64,000 bases of DNA from contig JASANG010000273.1 of the NCBI GenBank assembly GCA_030248215.1, forward strand, positions 568,001-632,000, given 5' to 3'. Made by a program: the position numbers and the translations under genes. Below, one piece after another: positions 22,480 through 32,831 of the stretch. Under the pieces are notes generated by a model that did not search any database, was not told the origin of the DNA, and saw only the letters and a list, made by a program, of their open reading frames with translations. Position 1 is the first letter of the stretch, and each line of letters begins with the position of its first letter. This DNA comes from Enoplolaimus lenunculus. Its lineage: Eukaryota; Nematoda; Enoplea; Enoplida; Thoracostomopsidae.

Positions 22480-25400
22480 ATGTCGAAATCTAAGGTAAGT
22501 ATGGATCATTAACATTAAAAATAAAACAAAGTTTTGATCCTAACTCTATGTCAATTAGTCAAAACTTTCTTTTCCTGGAATCTCCACTTTTAATATAAAC
22601 GGAAAATATCGTTATACGTAAGCGTTGGTTAAAGCTATTATCTTAATGTCATTACTGTATTGACCCGAATAAGAGTGGGAGAGTCCCCATTTTGAGCCAG
22701 AATCAATTGGAGTCTCAGAGTCCCTAAACCCTAATTAGAGTCCATAAGTGTCAATTAACCCTAATTGTAGGGAATAAATGACTCCAGGAGCAAATAATTT
22801 GATTCGAAACTTTAAAGGGTACTTAAATTTTGAAAGTACATTCCTAAGTGTAAAGTTGTATTATCGCTCAAGCTATTGATACAAGACAAATAAACGTTTA
22901 ATTCAACGGATAATTGCAGTACTGGATATATATCAGTGACGAAGGGCGGCGGAGCTTGGGTTAAAAATAAATAACAGTCCTTAACCGAATAACAAGAGGG
23001 GGATCAGTCCCCCTCTTATTCGGGTCACTACAGTATACACATGTACATCGTAGGCCGATTTGCTATTCAGGCCAATTACTTATTCACCTAAGCCAATCTA
23101 CTATTTTGTGTAATAGCAGTCTGGCCTGGGCTAATCTGCTATCGAACTGAGAGACCAATCAATTTCATTATTTGGATCGCAATACCGTTAACCTATCAGC
23201 GTTGGTGTTAGAACATTATTGCTTTGCGATATCTCTTAATCGCTATTTGACACGGACCAATCTGCTATATGCAAATCTATTTTCATTCACTTACCGTTAT
23301 ATTTAATGTCTAACAGTCTTTTTAACATAATATTACACTTGCCACTAAATACTGTTGAGGAAGGGTGGTAATAAGAGGAGGTTCACATGTTGAGACCCAA
23401 TCAATAGGAGTCCGTATCCCTAATAAGAGTCCGTAAGCGGATAGAGTCTCTAAACTCTAATTAATGTCCATAAATGTTAATTGTCCCTAAATGTTGTGCA
23501 TAAATGACCACAGGAACAAATAAAGTTGAGCTCTAATCGTTAAAGCATGCTTAAGTTTTGAATGAATATTGTAAGTATATAACCTTGCATAATTGCTTAT
23601 GTTTTTAATAGAACACAAGTAAACGTGTAACAAAACGCTGCCAAAGGTGGGTTAAAATAAATAACTGTCCGTAACCGAATAACTGGGGTGGGGTACCCTC
23701 GGAGATGCCAAATAAATATCAGCCCCACCTGTTGTTCGAGTTACTACAGTATAGCCTTTCTGGCATGGTTAGGATTGCAAATAACAACGTTTCATAATGG
23801 CGTGGCGAAGGCGTAGCGTTTCCTGCATTTCATTTATTTTTAAAGCACAATATATAAAGCTTTTTGTAAAATGTACATATCTTTTGAAAATAAGAAGTAT
23901 GTATAAATAGCTTAAAAGCGATTCTTTAAACTCTTGGCCTGGACTTACAGACCGGAAAATCAGGGGGATCGGTGTTTATTTTGCTTCTCAGGGAATACCC
24001 CTTGCTATTCCGTATAAACTGATATTTTTTATTTTACATCCCATCCTACTGTAGTAGGAACCACACCTTTTTCTTACGCCATTTGGAGCATAAACAATTC
24101 ATGGAAATGTGGCGCATCGAAAGAGCTTTTCTTGAGTTAGGTTGGAAGCCACTACTCTACTGATCTAGCAATCTGATGGACACAAGATTAAACAGAAATA
24201 AATGCATACGTATGTAATGTATGTATGGCGAGGTGTAAACCGATATTAAACGTAAGCCGAACAGAAACGAATAATAATCGGGGCGCCGCTGTAAAACTAA
24301 GTCCTCAGCCAAAGCAAATGGGAAAACTTTATTATAATGGGTCGAAATTGTTAAAAACGGTGATGGCAAAAACATTTCATTCGATAGTCCGGAACTTTAA
24401 ATGGTCAAAGATTGACCTCTCTAGAGGTTGGAGACAATTGTTGACCACTGCTAATTGTGTATTTTGTGAACGCAGCTTGCACTGAGTTAATACTCACGGT
24501 CAGTTGCGGACGCAAAAAATTTCTAATTGCAAGAAGCGTATTGCAATATATTGTTATTGTGAAACTTCTGCTATCGAAGCGAGCAAGAAGCCGAATATGC
24601 GCTTGTAAATTATATTACTTGCGTTGGTTTTGTACTTCAGGGTGTTCAGCACACTGAAGCTTGTTTTCTTCCAGTATGCTGCACATCAACGGCCTAAACT
24701 TTAGTGTTCAGCACACTGAAGCTTTTAGGTTTCGGTGCGCTGAACACTAATGTTTAGGGCGTTGATGTGCAGCATACTGGAAGAAAACAAGGTTCAAGAC
24801 TTACCGCTTGCCATGCAACTTAAGTAATCTCTAAAATTTCACCATTTTAAAATTAGTTTCACTCAATTTTAGCCAAAAGAAGGTTTGGAAGCAACTTTCG
24901 ATTTGTTCGACGATGAAGGAGACGGAAAAATTGACGCAACTCAAGTTGGAACGTTCATTCGCGCAACGGGACTCAAACCACCAGAAGGCGAAGTCAAGAA
25001 AGTTTTGGGAAAAGAATACACTAAAGGTAAGTGGGTATTTTGATTGTTTCTAATCTTGGCCAGTATTGTCAAATGTGTGTCGCACTTATATCACCATTTG
25101 GCGATCGGTCATGTAACTTTTGAACCAGTGAATGCTGCGGCTCTAAATTCCGCACATTTGTTGTATTTAATTTTTCTTACTTTTGTAGCAATTTTGAGAT
25201 ACGCAACTATAGCAGGTGATTAGTTTGAAGACCTATCGCTAACTGGGGACTGGTATGCTAAACGCATTTGAGAATATGGCCGTGCTATATAACGCTAACA
25301 TTGAAGTTTCCAAACACAGGTTTTCTATAATGTCGCTCAAGTTTCTAATGTTAGCTGTGTTAAAACAGTGATGTAGCTAATATTCCATTTTAAAACTCTT

Positions 25401-28400
25401 TAACATCATTCAAAACGTTGTTGCGAGCGATCGCATCCAGCCAGAAATTCGTTCCATTATTACGCTTAGGATTAGGCTTAGGACTACCTACGCTCAGGAT
25501 TTTGCTTAGATTTATCCATAGACGTTAGGACACTGTTGGGCGACCATCGGGCGACAAATTGTCATAACAGTAAAAGTTTCAGATAAATTACAAGTCGTTT
25601 TTGGCGAATATTTGCTTCCCGACGCCAACTTTAAGTTCTCACTGGGTTATAAACAGTTATAGTTGACTTTTTTAATGGCAATAAATTTGTTCACTTGCAA
25701 AAAAGCGTTTTGAAAGATACTGTTTTAAAAACTCGATCCGCTGATTCAGGCCAAAAACGTTTTGGATTCGCAGAAGTAAAACCAATGGTCGACTCGCTGT
25801 CGAAATTCAAAGACGCCGGCAACAAAGCTGATTTCATTGAACTTCTTAAAGTGTTTGATCAAGAAGGCAATGGGAAATTGCTTGGCGCTGAACTCAAGCA
25901 TACACTGTGTGCTTTAGGTCGGTGTGTAAAATGTATTATGTTGTAATGATTGGCGGAAAAACCGCATTTGAAAAAGCGTAAAACGGATAGAAAACGAAAA
26001 ACAAATATTTACGACTAAAAGTTTACAACATATTCTATTTTTCTGCCAATACAATTGGAATGTGCAATTATTCACCTGTCGGTGTTAGCTCCAGCCAAAC
26101 ACATCAATTGATCACTGCAAAAATGGTGACTAAAACTGACTCTCTCGGAAATAGGCTTTGCATGACTACACAAATGAGTCAAAATTCGACTCCGCTATCG
26201 TCAAATTCGATTCACTGAGTCGCATGTCTGTGTTTGGCGGAGCCGAATTTGACTCAGATTGTGTACTCCAGAAAAGCGTATTTCCGTGAGAGTCAATTTG
26301 ACTGACCATTTTTTGCAGTGAATGCAGGATGTTTAGATGGCCCCTAAAATTGAGTTTCAAATGTGATTTTATTCAAAAATACGTCTGGCTTCTCACTCGT
26401 TTCGTTTGCAAATATGTCCTCAGCTACTGCTTACAGAGTCAATCTTGGCCTCTTTAAACATTTTTGCATGTATATAAGAAATACGCATATTATGGTTTAC
26501 TGCACCCTACCACTGCTAGGGGCCTGGCGTTTGAGTCAATTACAAAGGTACTTCCGTAAAATCATATAGAGCCCCTAAACCGAATTACAGTCCATAAATG
26601 TCAATTATCACTAACTGTAGCGCATAAATGACTCCAGGACCAAATAAAATTGTGTTCGAAACTTTAAAGCATTCCTAAATTTTGAAACTAACATTGCAAA
26701 GCATAACCTTGCATTATCGCTCAATCTTTTGATGCAAAACAAAAACGTTTTATTCACTGGATATTTGCAATACCGGATATATTTCAGTAACGAAGGGTGG
26801 CGAGGACGGGTTGAAAATAAATAACAGTGCGTAACCAAACAACAGGGGGTCTTAGACGACTGTCCTCGACGGGTGCCACGCCACTAGATTAGCAACAACG
26901 CTTGCCGTTAGAAAATTTTAAAGCAATCGCAGTAGCTGATTCAAAAACGGGGGCACATGTGCCAAAGCGCCATCCGACAAATTAATGGCGGATTAAACTT
27001 TAACCCTTTCACTCATAGAGTATACTATGAGCAACTGAATACAATAATGTATGAGCAATAGACACACTGCGCGCAGTGTACTATTTGTAAAATATATGCG
27101 CAGTGCAAAATCTCCACAAGACGTGAGAGCCAACTCAGACTCGAGCGTCAAGCTCCTATAGCTCAACGGTCATCGTAAACGCCTCCCACCAGTAAGACTG
27201 GGGATCGAATCTTACCTTGAAATTACATCTGATATGAAATTGAAAATATTCATGTGAGAAAGGGTTAATTACAATTTTAGTAATTTGTAAGGTAACCGTA
27301 CTATTTTTTCACAAAATTTTCTTCTCCATATTTTGGCTAGTATGTAAAATTTTCTGATCGTGCGAAGTTATGGGTTGAGGAAAAGCCTATAATTTTTATT
27401 AATTTTAGGTGAACGAATGGATTACGACGACACAGAGAACGTAATGGCAGGTCTTGAAGATCCAGACGGAATGGTTAAAATTGAAGGTGAGTGGCCGATT
27501 AAAATTCGAATCGAATTTTAAACTCGATTTGGCTATTTTTAGACTTTACGTCTTAAAAGCTTCGTCACATACTTGTGCAACAATTCAGCAAAACTTTGCA
27601 CAATAGTTACGTGACAAAGATTTTAAGATATTTTTCTAAAAAAACCCTATAACTTCAAAACAAAAGTGACAATTTTTGCCAAACTTTAAACCAATTATAA
27701 TTAAGTCGATAAACTGAACTCTAAAGTAGATTTGTTACGATGGGCGATAACTTCTATGTGGTACAGGGGTCTGAAATGAGCGATCACTATCCGTTTATCG
27801 GGGTTCGATTCTGAGTGATGAAACCTAGTAAGTGACTGTCGTCAAAGTCCTGGTGGCTACATGTAATATTTACATTCTAACAACATGAAGCCCTATTCAC
27901 AAGTGCAAGTTTTTCAGCCAAACCTTGCAGCTGCAATTTTAATAAATGTTTGCTGCAGTAAAAACATTTTTACTACAATTTGTAATTGTGTTAAACTCAT
28001 TAACATCTACTTGTACAGATTCTGTTAGCCGCTTTATCATTTTGGACCACATTACTTTATAAGGAGCGTCCAGGTTTCTGGTGGGTCTATAAAAAAGTAG
28101 GTTTAGACTCTAGATTATATTTTTTTGTATAGACTTGGCTTAGGCTTAGGAACACATTTTTGCAGCGCTTAGGCGTAGGCATAAGCTTATGAATACGCTT
28201 AAACTACTGTTACGCCCCTAAAAGTAACATTGGCCGTCATTTTTATGATACTCTAATAAAATACGCAACGATAGGACTGAAATGGATATGGCACGTTGTG
28301 GAAATACCCGATAAACTGTAGTTGAAATTAATCAGGTTGCTTTTACCTTCAGGAATTTTGGCCCATTTTTCTATGGCCACACATTGTTGAATAGAAATAA

Positions 28401-28776
28401 CAACTCATCAAGTTTGTCTGACAGAAATAATAAGAAAGCACATATAAGCGATTGGGAGCTTAGCATAGGTATACGTAAATGCAATATGCGCGTACATATG
28501 CAAAAGATACCACAACTATCTAAATACGACTGTGCTGAGGTGAGGTCAACAAAAACATGCAGCTGCAACTTGTAACGGCAAATTTTATCAAAAGCTTTTA
28601 AAGCAAAACTATCACGTTCAAACTGCAGTTGACTGGTTGAAAACACTTGCACGTGTGAATAAGGCTTCATATTCTATCATTTTTATAGAAACATTTATAC
28701 GCACATTTTTATTTTTAATTCTAAACTTCTTTTTTCAGATTTCGCAGGACGCGCCGTTGCTGGTCCGCCACAGTAA
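22480..28776 (+). CDS. Myosin essential light chain-like EF-hand protein, 5 exons
   Basis: Exons: 22480-22494, 24873-25026, 25750-25917, 27409-27486, 28739-28776. Phases agree and the stop is TAA, giving 150 residues, the usual light-chain length. Essential light chains wrap the myosin lever arm. The N-lobe EF loop DDEGDGKIDATQ (18-29) keeps acidic positions but ends in Gln rather than Glu. The C-lobe loop DQEGNGKLLGAE (93-104) is followed by LKHTLCALGERM, the hallmark of this family, and DFIELLKVFD precedes it. The C-terminal half reads ENVMAGLEDPDGMVKIEDF. The C-terminus GRAVAGPPQ is unusual. The first exon codes only MSKSK, and CTTTTTTAG 10 bp before its ATG could be a 5'UTR or spliced-leader acceptor. 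The introns are packed with mobile elements. Alternatives such as calmodulin-like proteins are less likely because only two loops look calcium-competent. Confidence 0.9.
22655..23033. mobile_element. Tc1/mariner-like MITE (family B), copy B1, in light-chain intron 1
   Basis: The ends CTGTATTGACCCGAATAAGA and CTGTAGTGACCCGAATAAGA (inverted) are flanked by TA on both sides (22653-22654, 23034-23035). The interior shares ACTCCAGGACCAAATA, ATTATCGCTCAAGC and TAACAGTCCGTAACCGAATA words with B2-B4. The TA flank and inverted ends suggest a Tc1/mariner-mobilised element. Non-coding. Confidence 0.75.
23352..23749. mobile_element. Family B MITE, copy B2
   Basis: The left end is CTGTTGAGGAAGGGTGGTAA, with TAATAAGAGGAGG just inside. 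The right end, inverted, is CTGTAGTAACTCGAAC. TA flanks both ends. The internal sequence follows B1 (AGAGTCTCTAAACTCTAATT, TAACTGTCCGTAACCGAATA). More diverged than B1. Confidence 0.7.
24660..24791. repeat. Long near-perfect hairpin in light-chain intron 1
   Basis: Arms of about 62 nt (24660-24722 and 24729-24791) pair with about five mismatches around a loop of roughly six bases. The arm begins CTTGTTTTCTTCCAGTATGC. TGTTCAGCACACTGAAGC, which is part of the arm, also occurs just outside the left arm at 24643-24660. No other copy was noticed here. It may be a foldback MITE or a double-stranded RNA-forming locus; nothing distinguishes these. Confidence 0.8.
26113..26320. mobile_element. MITE with CACTGCAAAAATGG ends, in light-chain intron 3
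   Basis: The left end CACTGCAAAAATGGTGACTA and right end (inverted) CACTGCAAAAAATGGTCAGT enclose a 208 bp palindrome-rich interior with repeated GACTC/GAGTC words. CACTG ends recall CACTA/Chapaev-type transposons. The flanking three bases (GAT, AAT) do not give a clear duplication. Confidence 0.6.
26565..26870. mobile_element. Family B MITE fragment, copy B3
   Basis: It shares GTAGCGCATAAATGACTCCA, GCATTATCGCTCAA and TAACAGTGCGTAACCAAACA with B1/B4. The left terminus is missing and the right terminus is eroded. Lies in light-chain intron 3. Confidence 0.6.
27115..27260 (+). repeat. tRNA-derived SINE in light-chain intron 3
   Basis: CACAAGACGTGAGAGCC is followed by the A box TAGCTCAACGG (27159) and the B box GGGATCGAATC (27201). 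The same 5' leader precedes the copy at 61613, so the leader belongs to the SINE and not to a plain tRNA. A B-box-like GGGGTTCGATTCT also occurs at 27800 without a clear partner. Confidence 0.65.
27885..28670. mobile_element. Inverted-repeat element in light-chain intron 4, with nested insertion
   Basis: ATGAAGCCCTATTCACAAGT at 27885 is inverted at 28670 (ATGAAGCCTTATTCACACGT); similarity extends about 35 bp inward (GTGCAAG...TTTCA). The second arm also shares TTGCAGCTGCA with the first. The TTAGGC element 28044-28235 sits inside it. The target duplication is unclear. Confidence 0.6.
28044..28235. mobile_element. GGCC...ATGTTACTTT MITE with TTAGGC-like interior, 8-bp TSD
   Basis: The left end GGACCACATTACTTTATAAG and right end (inverted) GGCCAATGTTACTTTTAGGG enclose CTTAGG repeats. 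The flanks ATCATTTT and GTCATTTT match in 7 of 8 bases. It is a sister group to the GTATAGAACAGGG-type ends. It is nested in the inverted-repeat element 27885-28670. Confidence 0.8.
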
Positions 28777-28957
28777 AATTCGATAAAGCATAAATCCTGT
28801 TGAAATATTGATACACATGATCCGAAACTTTTATATATTTACTGGCTGGGTTGCAGAAATTTGACTTTTGTATATAATTGTAACAAACGTTGAACTAACT
28901 TAGTTTTGTGAGTTTTTAAAATTATTAAAAAATATAGCAGAGCTAAAAATCAAGTGC

Positions 28958-28963
28958 AATAAA
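28958..28963 (+). terminator. Poly(A) signal of the light-chain gene
   Basis: AATAAA about 180 bp after the TAA stop, on the coding strand. Confidence 0.5.
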
Positions 28964-28978
28964 CAATTTTACATACCA

Positions 28979-29945
28979 AGATCGCTCCATGTTTTACCTA
29001 CTTTTAGGGCGTTCCGTTTTCTGGTCGGAGTGCAAAAAAGATGTTGAGAGGTTTATATCTTTTTCAACGCTTTGTTCTTAGGCTTAGGCTTAGGCTTAAG
29101 CAAAAGTTATTTACTACCGTTGGGACGGTAAAAGTTCTGCAATCCAGCCGTTGTATGAAAACTGCCGGAAATTTTTGACATTACCAGAATAACGAATAAA
29201 CGGACTTCACACAGATAATTTAGGTACTTCAATGCTTTACTGCCAGAGGCGCAGCACCCAAAGATGGGGAAGCACAGAGCGAACACCCGCTGTGGCAAAC
29301 TTTTAACTGAAATTTGGCCAGAAATAATAATGATTAAGTTCGGTATTGTTCGTATTCAACTGCCGTGCTGCGCCTGTGTATATTTTTTTACACACAAAAA
29401 TGCAAATAAACTAGACATTTTGCAACTTTTTCAAATATGAAAATAAAATCTGGATATTTTCAAATTCCGGGTTTTCAATTTAGCCCATCTTCTGAAGGGT
29501 TCTCGAACATAGTTGTAAGACTACGCCTTCGGTTAGGCTTGCTCTGAGGTATATGTTTACATTCGAGCCGAATAGATTTAGAATTTTAACGTTTACTATT
29601 TGAGATATTTTCTATGCTTGGCTCAGCAATTTTATATTTATCAAATAGGTATCATCATATTGCATCCTTCAATAAGAGGTTTCAGGTGCTAGTAAACAAT
29701 GGATTAGATTGATATACAAATTTTATAAAAGCACATTGCCTTGTACAATCCACCCAGCGATCTTAAGTAAATTTGCAAAAAACCACAAAAACATGTGGCA
29801 GAAATATTGTGGCTAGCACACCTTTCCCCACATTTAAAGTTAGTTAAATGTTAGGTTCAGGCTTAGGCAAACCTTTTCCTAAACCTAGACCTAAGCCTGA
29901 GCTGAAGGCTAACGCTTGTGGAATGGGGTGTACAAGAGTCTAAAA
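28979..29945. repeat. TTAGGC-type repeat remnants
   Basis: 28979-29105 has an eroded terminus (CCATGTTTTACCTACTTTTA, GGGCGTTCCGTTTTCTGG) leading into four CTTAGG units. 29820-29945 has ACCTTTCCCCACA and TGTGGAATGGGGT facing each other around TTAGGC/GCCTAA words. The sequence between them is unremarkable. Confidence 0.5.
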
Positions 29946-29952
29946 TTGTGTT

Positions 29953-30586
29953 ACACACAAAATAAATTGTCTTGAAATGTCAAGACTAAATACTTTCTTA
30001 AATTTTCAAGACGTTAATGTAGAAATTACTATTTACAATATATAAGAGATAAATTTCTTCCTTTCAAGAAATAGTTGTCTTATATTCAAGACTAATTTTC
30101 TAGTTTTAATGTATGTAAAAAAGTTGCTCCGTTTATATTCTTAGAAGAGTATATAAATAATCGAATTTTAAAGATATTGCGTGTTGAGCTACAGCTCCCC
30201 CAACCTAAGTATACGTCTTAGATGTATGTTAGGTTGTAAAATTAGCGAATTTGGTTGACATTGGCTCTCAACTTTGAATGCGACTTCTCCGATAAATCTT
30301 GTTTCCAAGACATATATGTCTTAAATATCACAAAAACAAGTCTTTTATTCCAGACATAATTATATTTAAGACATATTTGTCTTGCATTTCGGAAAGATTT
30401 GTCTTAATTTGTGAAACACTCTTAAATTGACGACATTTATGTTTTCAAAATTTCAGACAGATTTCTGAAAAATTTCAGCAACTAATGTCTTGCATTCAAG
30501 ACATATATATCTGGAGTGTAGATTAAGACATAATTGTCTTAAATTTAAGAAAATATTTCTTGAATATCAAGAAATGTTTTTGTGTA
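29953..30586. mobile_element. Family C element, copy 2
   Basis: It starts TACACACAAAATAAATTGTC and ends near AAGAAATGTTTTTGTGTAGA. It shares its core with 19296-19914, including TATATAAATAATCGAATTTT and the AAGACATATATGTCT-type short palindromes. Non-coding. Confidence 0.65.
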
Positions 30587-32831
30587 GATTTTGATTGTGT
30601 GGTATTGCAAAGGTCATGTTGAGCCTCCTGTGATGCTGTGGGTTTCACGCAAACTGAATTCGTTTAAAACTAAAATCTTGTTGCAAACTTTCAACGGCAA
30701 AAAATGAGCGAAAAATGTATTAAAGTTTTGCAACTGTTAGCCCCCCCCCCCCGCTCAAACTAAGCCACGTCCGTCATTATTATTTTTGTCAATTCCACTA
30801 GCTATGTCCCTTTTTAAAATGTTTTTCAGAGCTGTTAGAAGGAAATAAAACATGGTTATACATCTTAAACACAGATGCCACAATTCTAAGCTCAATTTTT
30901 CACTAGCAATGTACATTAGCTCGCAGAAAAATTGGGCTCAGCTTACCATCTCACAAACTTAAAATATTTTTAAATGGCGCTACTTGTAAATTGTAGCAAT
31001 GAAATAATATATACATGCGTCTAATATCACTTCGAATTTATTGAGATTGTGGCGATACTGCCCCATCTTGGTGTCTCGAAGCTAAAGCAGTGTCCTATAG
31101 TAAGTTTTGTTTGTTCCGTGTGCGAGCCCGGCAAAAAACTTGCCAATCTTTACATTTCAACTTTAATCACAGAGCCATAGCAGTTCTGTGCTGTGAACAA
31201 CGCAGTTAAACACGTGCCTTTATCAAGTACACCTGTGTGCAATGAACATTAAAAACCGCTGCTAGGAAACCAACTGAAATATTTTTGCATTATCTATCGT
31301 ATTCATTGTTCGTTTATGCTTTCTACTGCTAAATACATTGATTCGAAGGCTTTGTTATACCTCTCTAAAGCTTGTTATTGGCTCTGTTCAACCTCGAAAT
31401 GGTATAGCATCGTTATGTTTTACAAGAACATACTGACAGAACTTTTGGTTTTAGTTATTGTAACGAATATTGCAACTGGTGGGGTAAATCCTGGTATTTT
31501 GATATAAGGCATGATCAATGTAACGAACAGGGCCGTAACAGTAGTATAAGCATGTTCCTAAGCCTCAGCCTAAGCCTAGCCTTAGAGTAAGAATGAGCTT
31601 ATATCTAAATCTAGGTATAACCTATTAATTTTTGGCAAAAAATTAGTCTTAATCTTAAGTTTTGCTCTGTTGCAGTCTCGCAGAAAAGCGTTGCGCACCT
31701 GATATACGTGGACCACGCCATGAAGGTATGAAGATAATATAAAATCGGTAGTTTTTTGGAGTGCGCTATCGTGTGAAATGGGCTTCGGGCAAAGAACCAA
31801 AACTATGTGTTGCATACTGTATATATATTTTATAGAATACACTTGCACTGGTGTAGGCACGGGAAACTTATAGGCATTAAAATCCCTTATGTGGTTTTTT
31901 GTGCAGGAGGTTTTGAGAGATTTTTGGTCGGCAACGCAAGTCGCCCCGGTTCTAAACTTTTATGTGAAGCAGTCAATTTTCCAAAATCTTGACTACGCCG
32001 TAGTACACTTGTGATCTTTTTCTGTACGTGAAATAAATTTAGACTTTTGCTGCCGAATAATTCGGTATTTATTCGCGTCCTGTCTTCTTTCTCTCTGTCG
32101 TATTCTCAGGTTTTGAATTCAATGCTGTAGCGTTTGTTTGCAGTTGAATGAATTTTTAATCCTTATAATCATTAGATATGAGACAGGATCTATTAAACCG
32201 GATAGTCAAAATAACGGGAACGGAAAACGAATATTGAAGTATAAAAATTTCAAAGATGGTTTAGTTCCCTGCAAACACAATTGATGCATAATATATTCAC
32301 CTAGTCTTTCGAAATTTAAAAATATTAATATGAGATTTTGAATGAATTTTGTAATTTTTGTGCCGTATCGAACAATATAACAACATATCTGTAATGAAAT
32401 AGTGTTAGATATATACCTGATTTGTAACTAATTTTGAGTGTAAAAACATTGCAATTTCCGTTGTTTCGATTACGAAAACGGAAACGGTACACGCTAGTTA
32501 CGATTTGTGCGCAATATGTCTATATTTTCAGCGATATCTTCTTCTTAAAAACAACTTTAACAAGAACTGAATAAATTAAAACATTCAACTCTTAAGTTTA
32601 AAAAAATAGCAATAAATAGAGAAAAAGTAAGATTGAAAAACATTTCTTAAAAAACTTGTTCGCAATTGCCTTCCATTAGTACACTCTATACCTACAACCA
32701 GAATGCCATCAAGCCCATTCAGTAGTACAAAACAATTCTAACAACTACAATGAACTTCCTATAGCATTTTTTTTTTAATTTTACCTAAACTCACAAATCC
32801 TCGTCCTTGTAGTCAACTTCAAGCTTACTTT
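30587..32831. other. Intergenic stretch between light chain and kinase
   Basis: A run of 14 C lies at about 30741. A decayed TTAGGC element starts near 31526 (GAACAGGGCCGTAACAGTAG) and runs to about 31680. The rest is AT-rich with no supported exon. I looked for doublecortin-domain exons upstream of the kinase and did not see any. Confidence 0.5.

Noticed and set aside
30735-30760. Run of C as a regulatory element
   Set aside because: A single homopolymer of about 14 bases with no partner structure.
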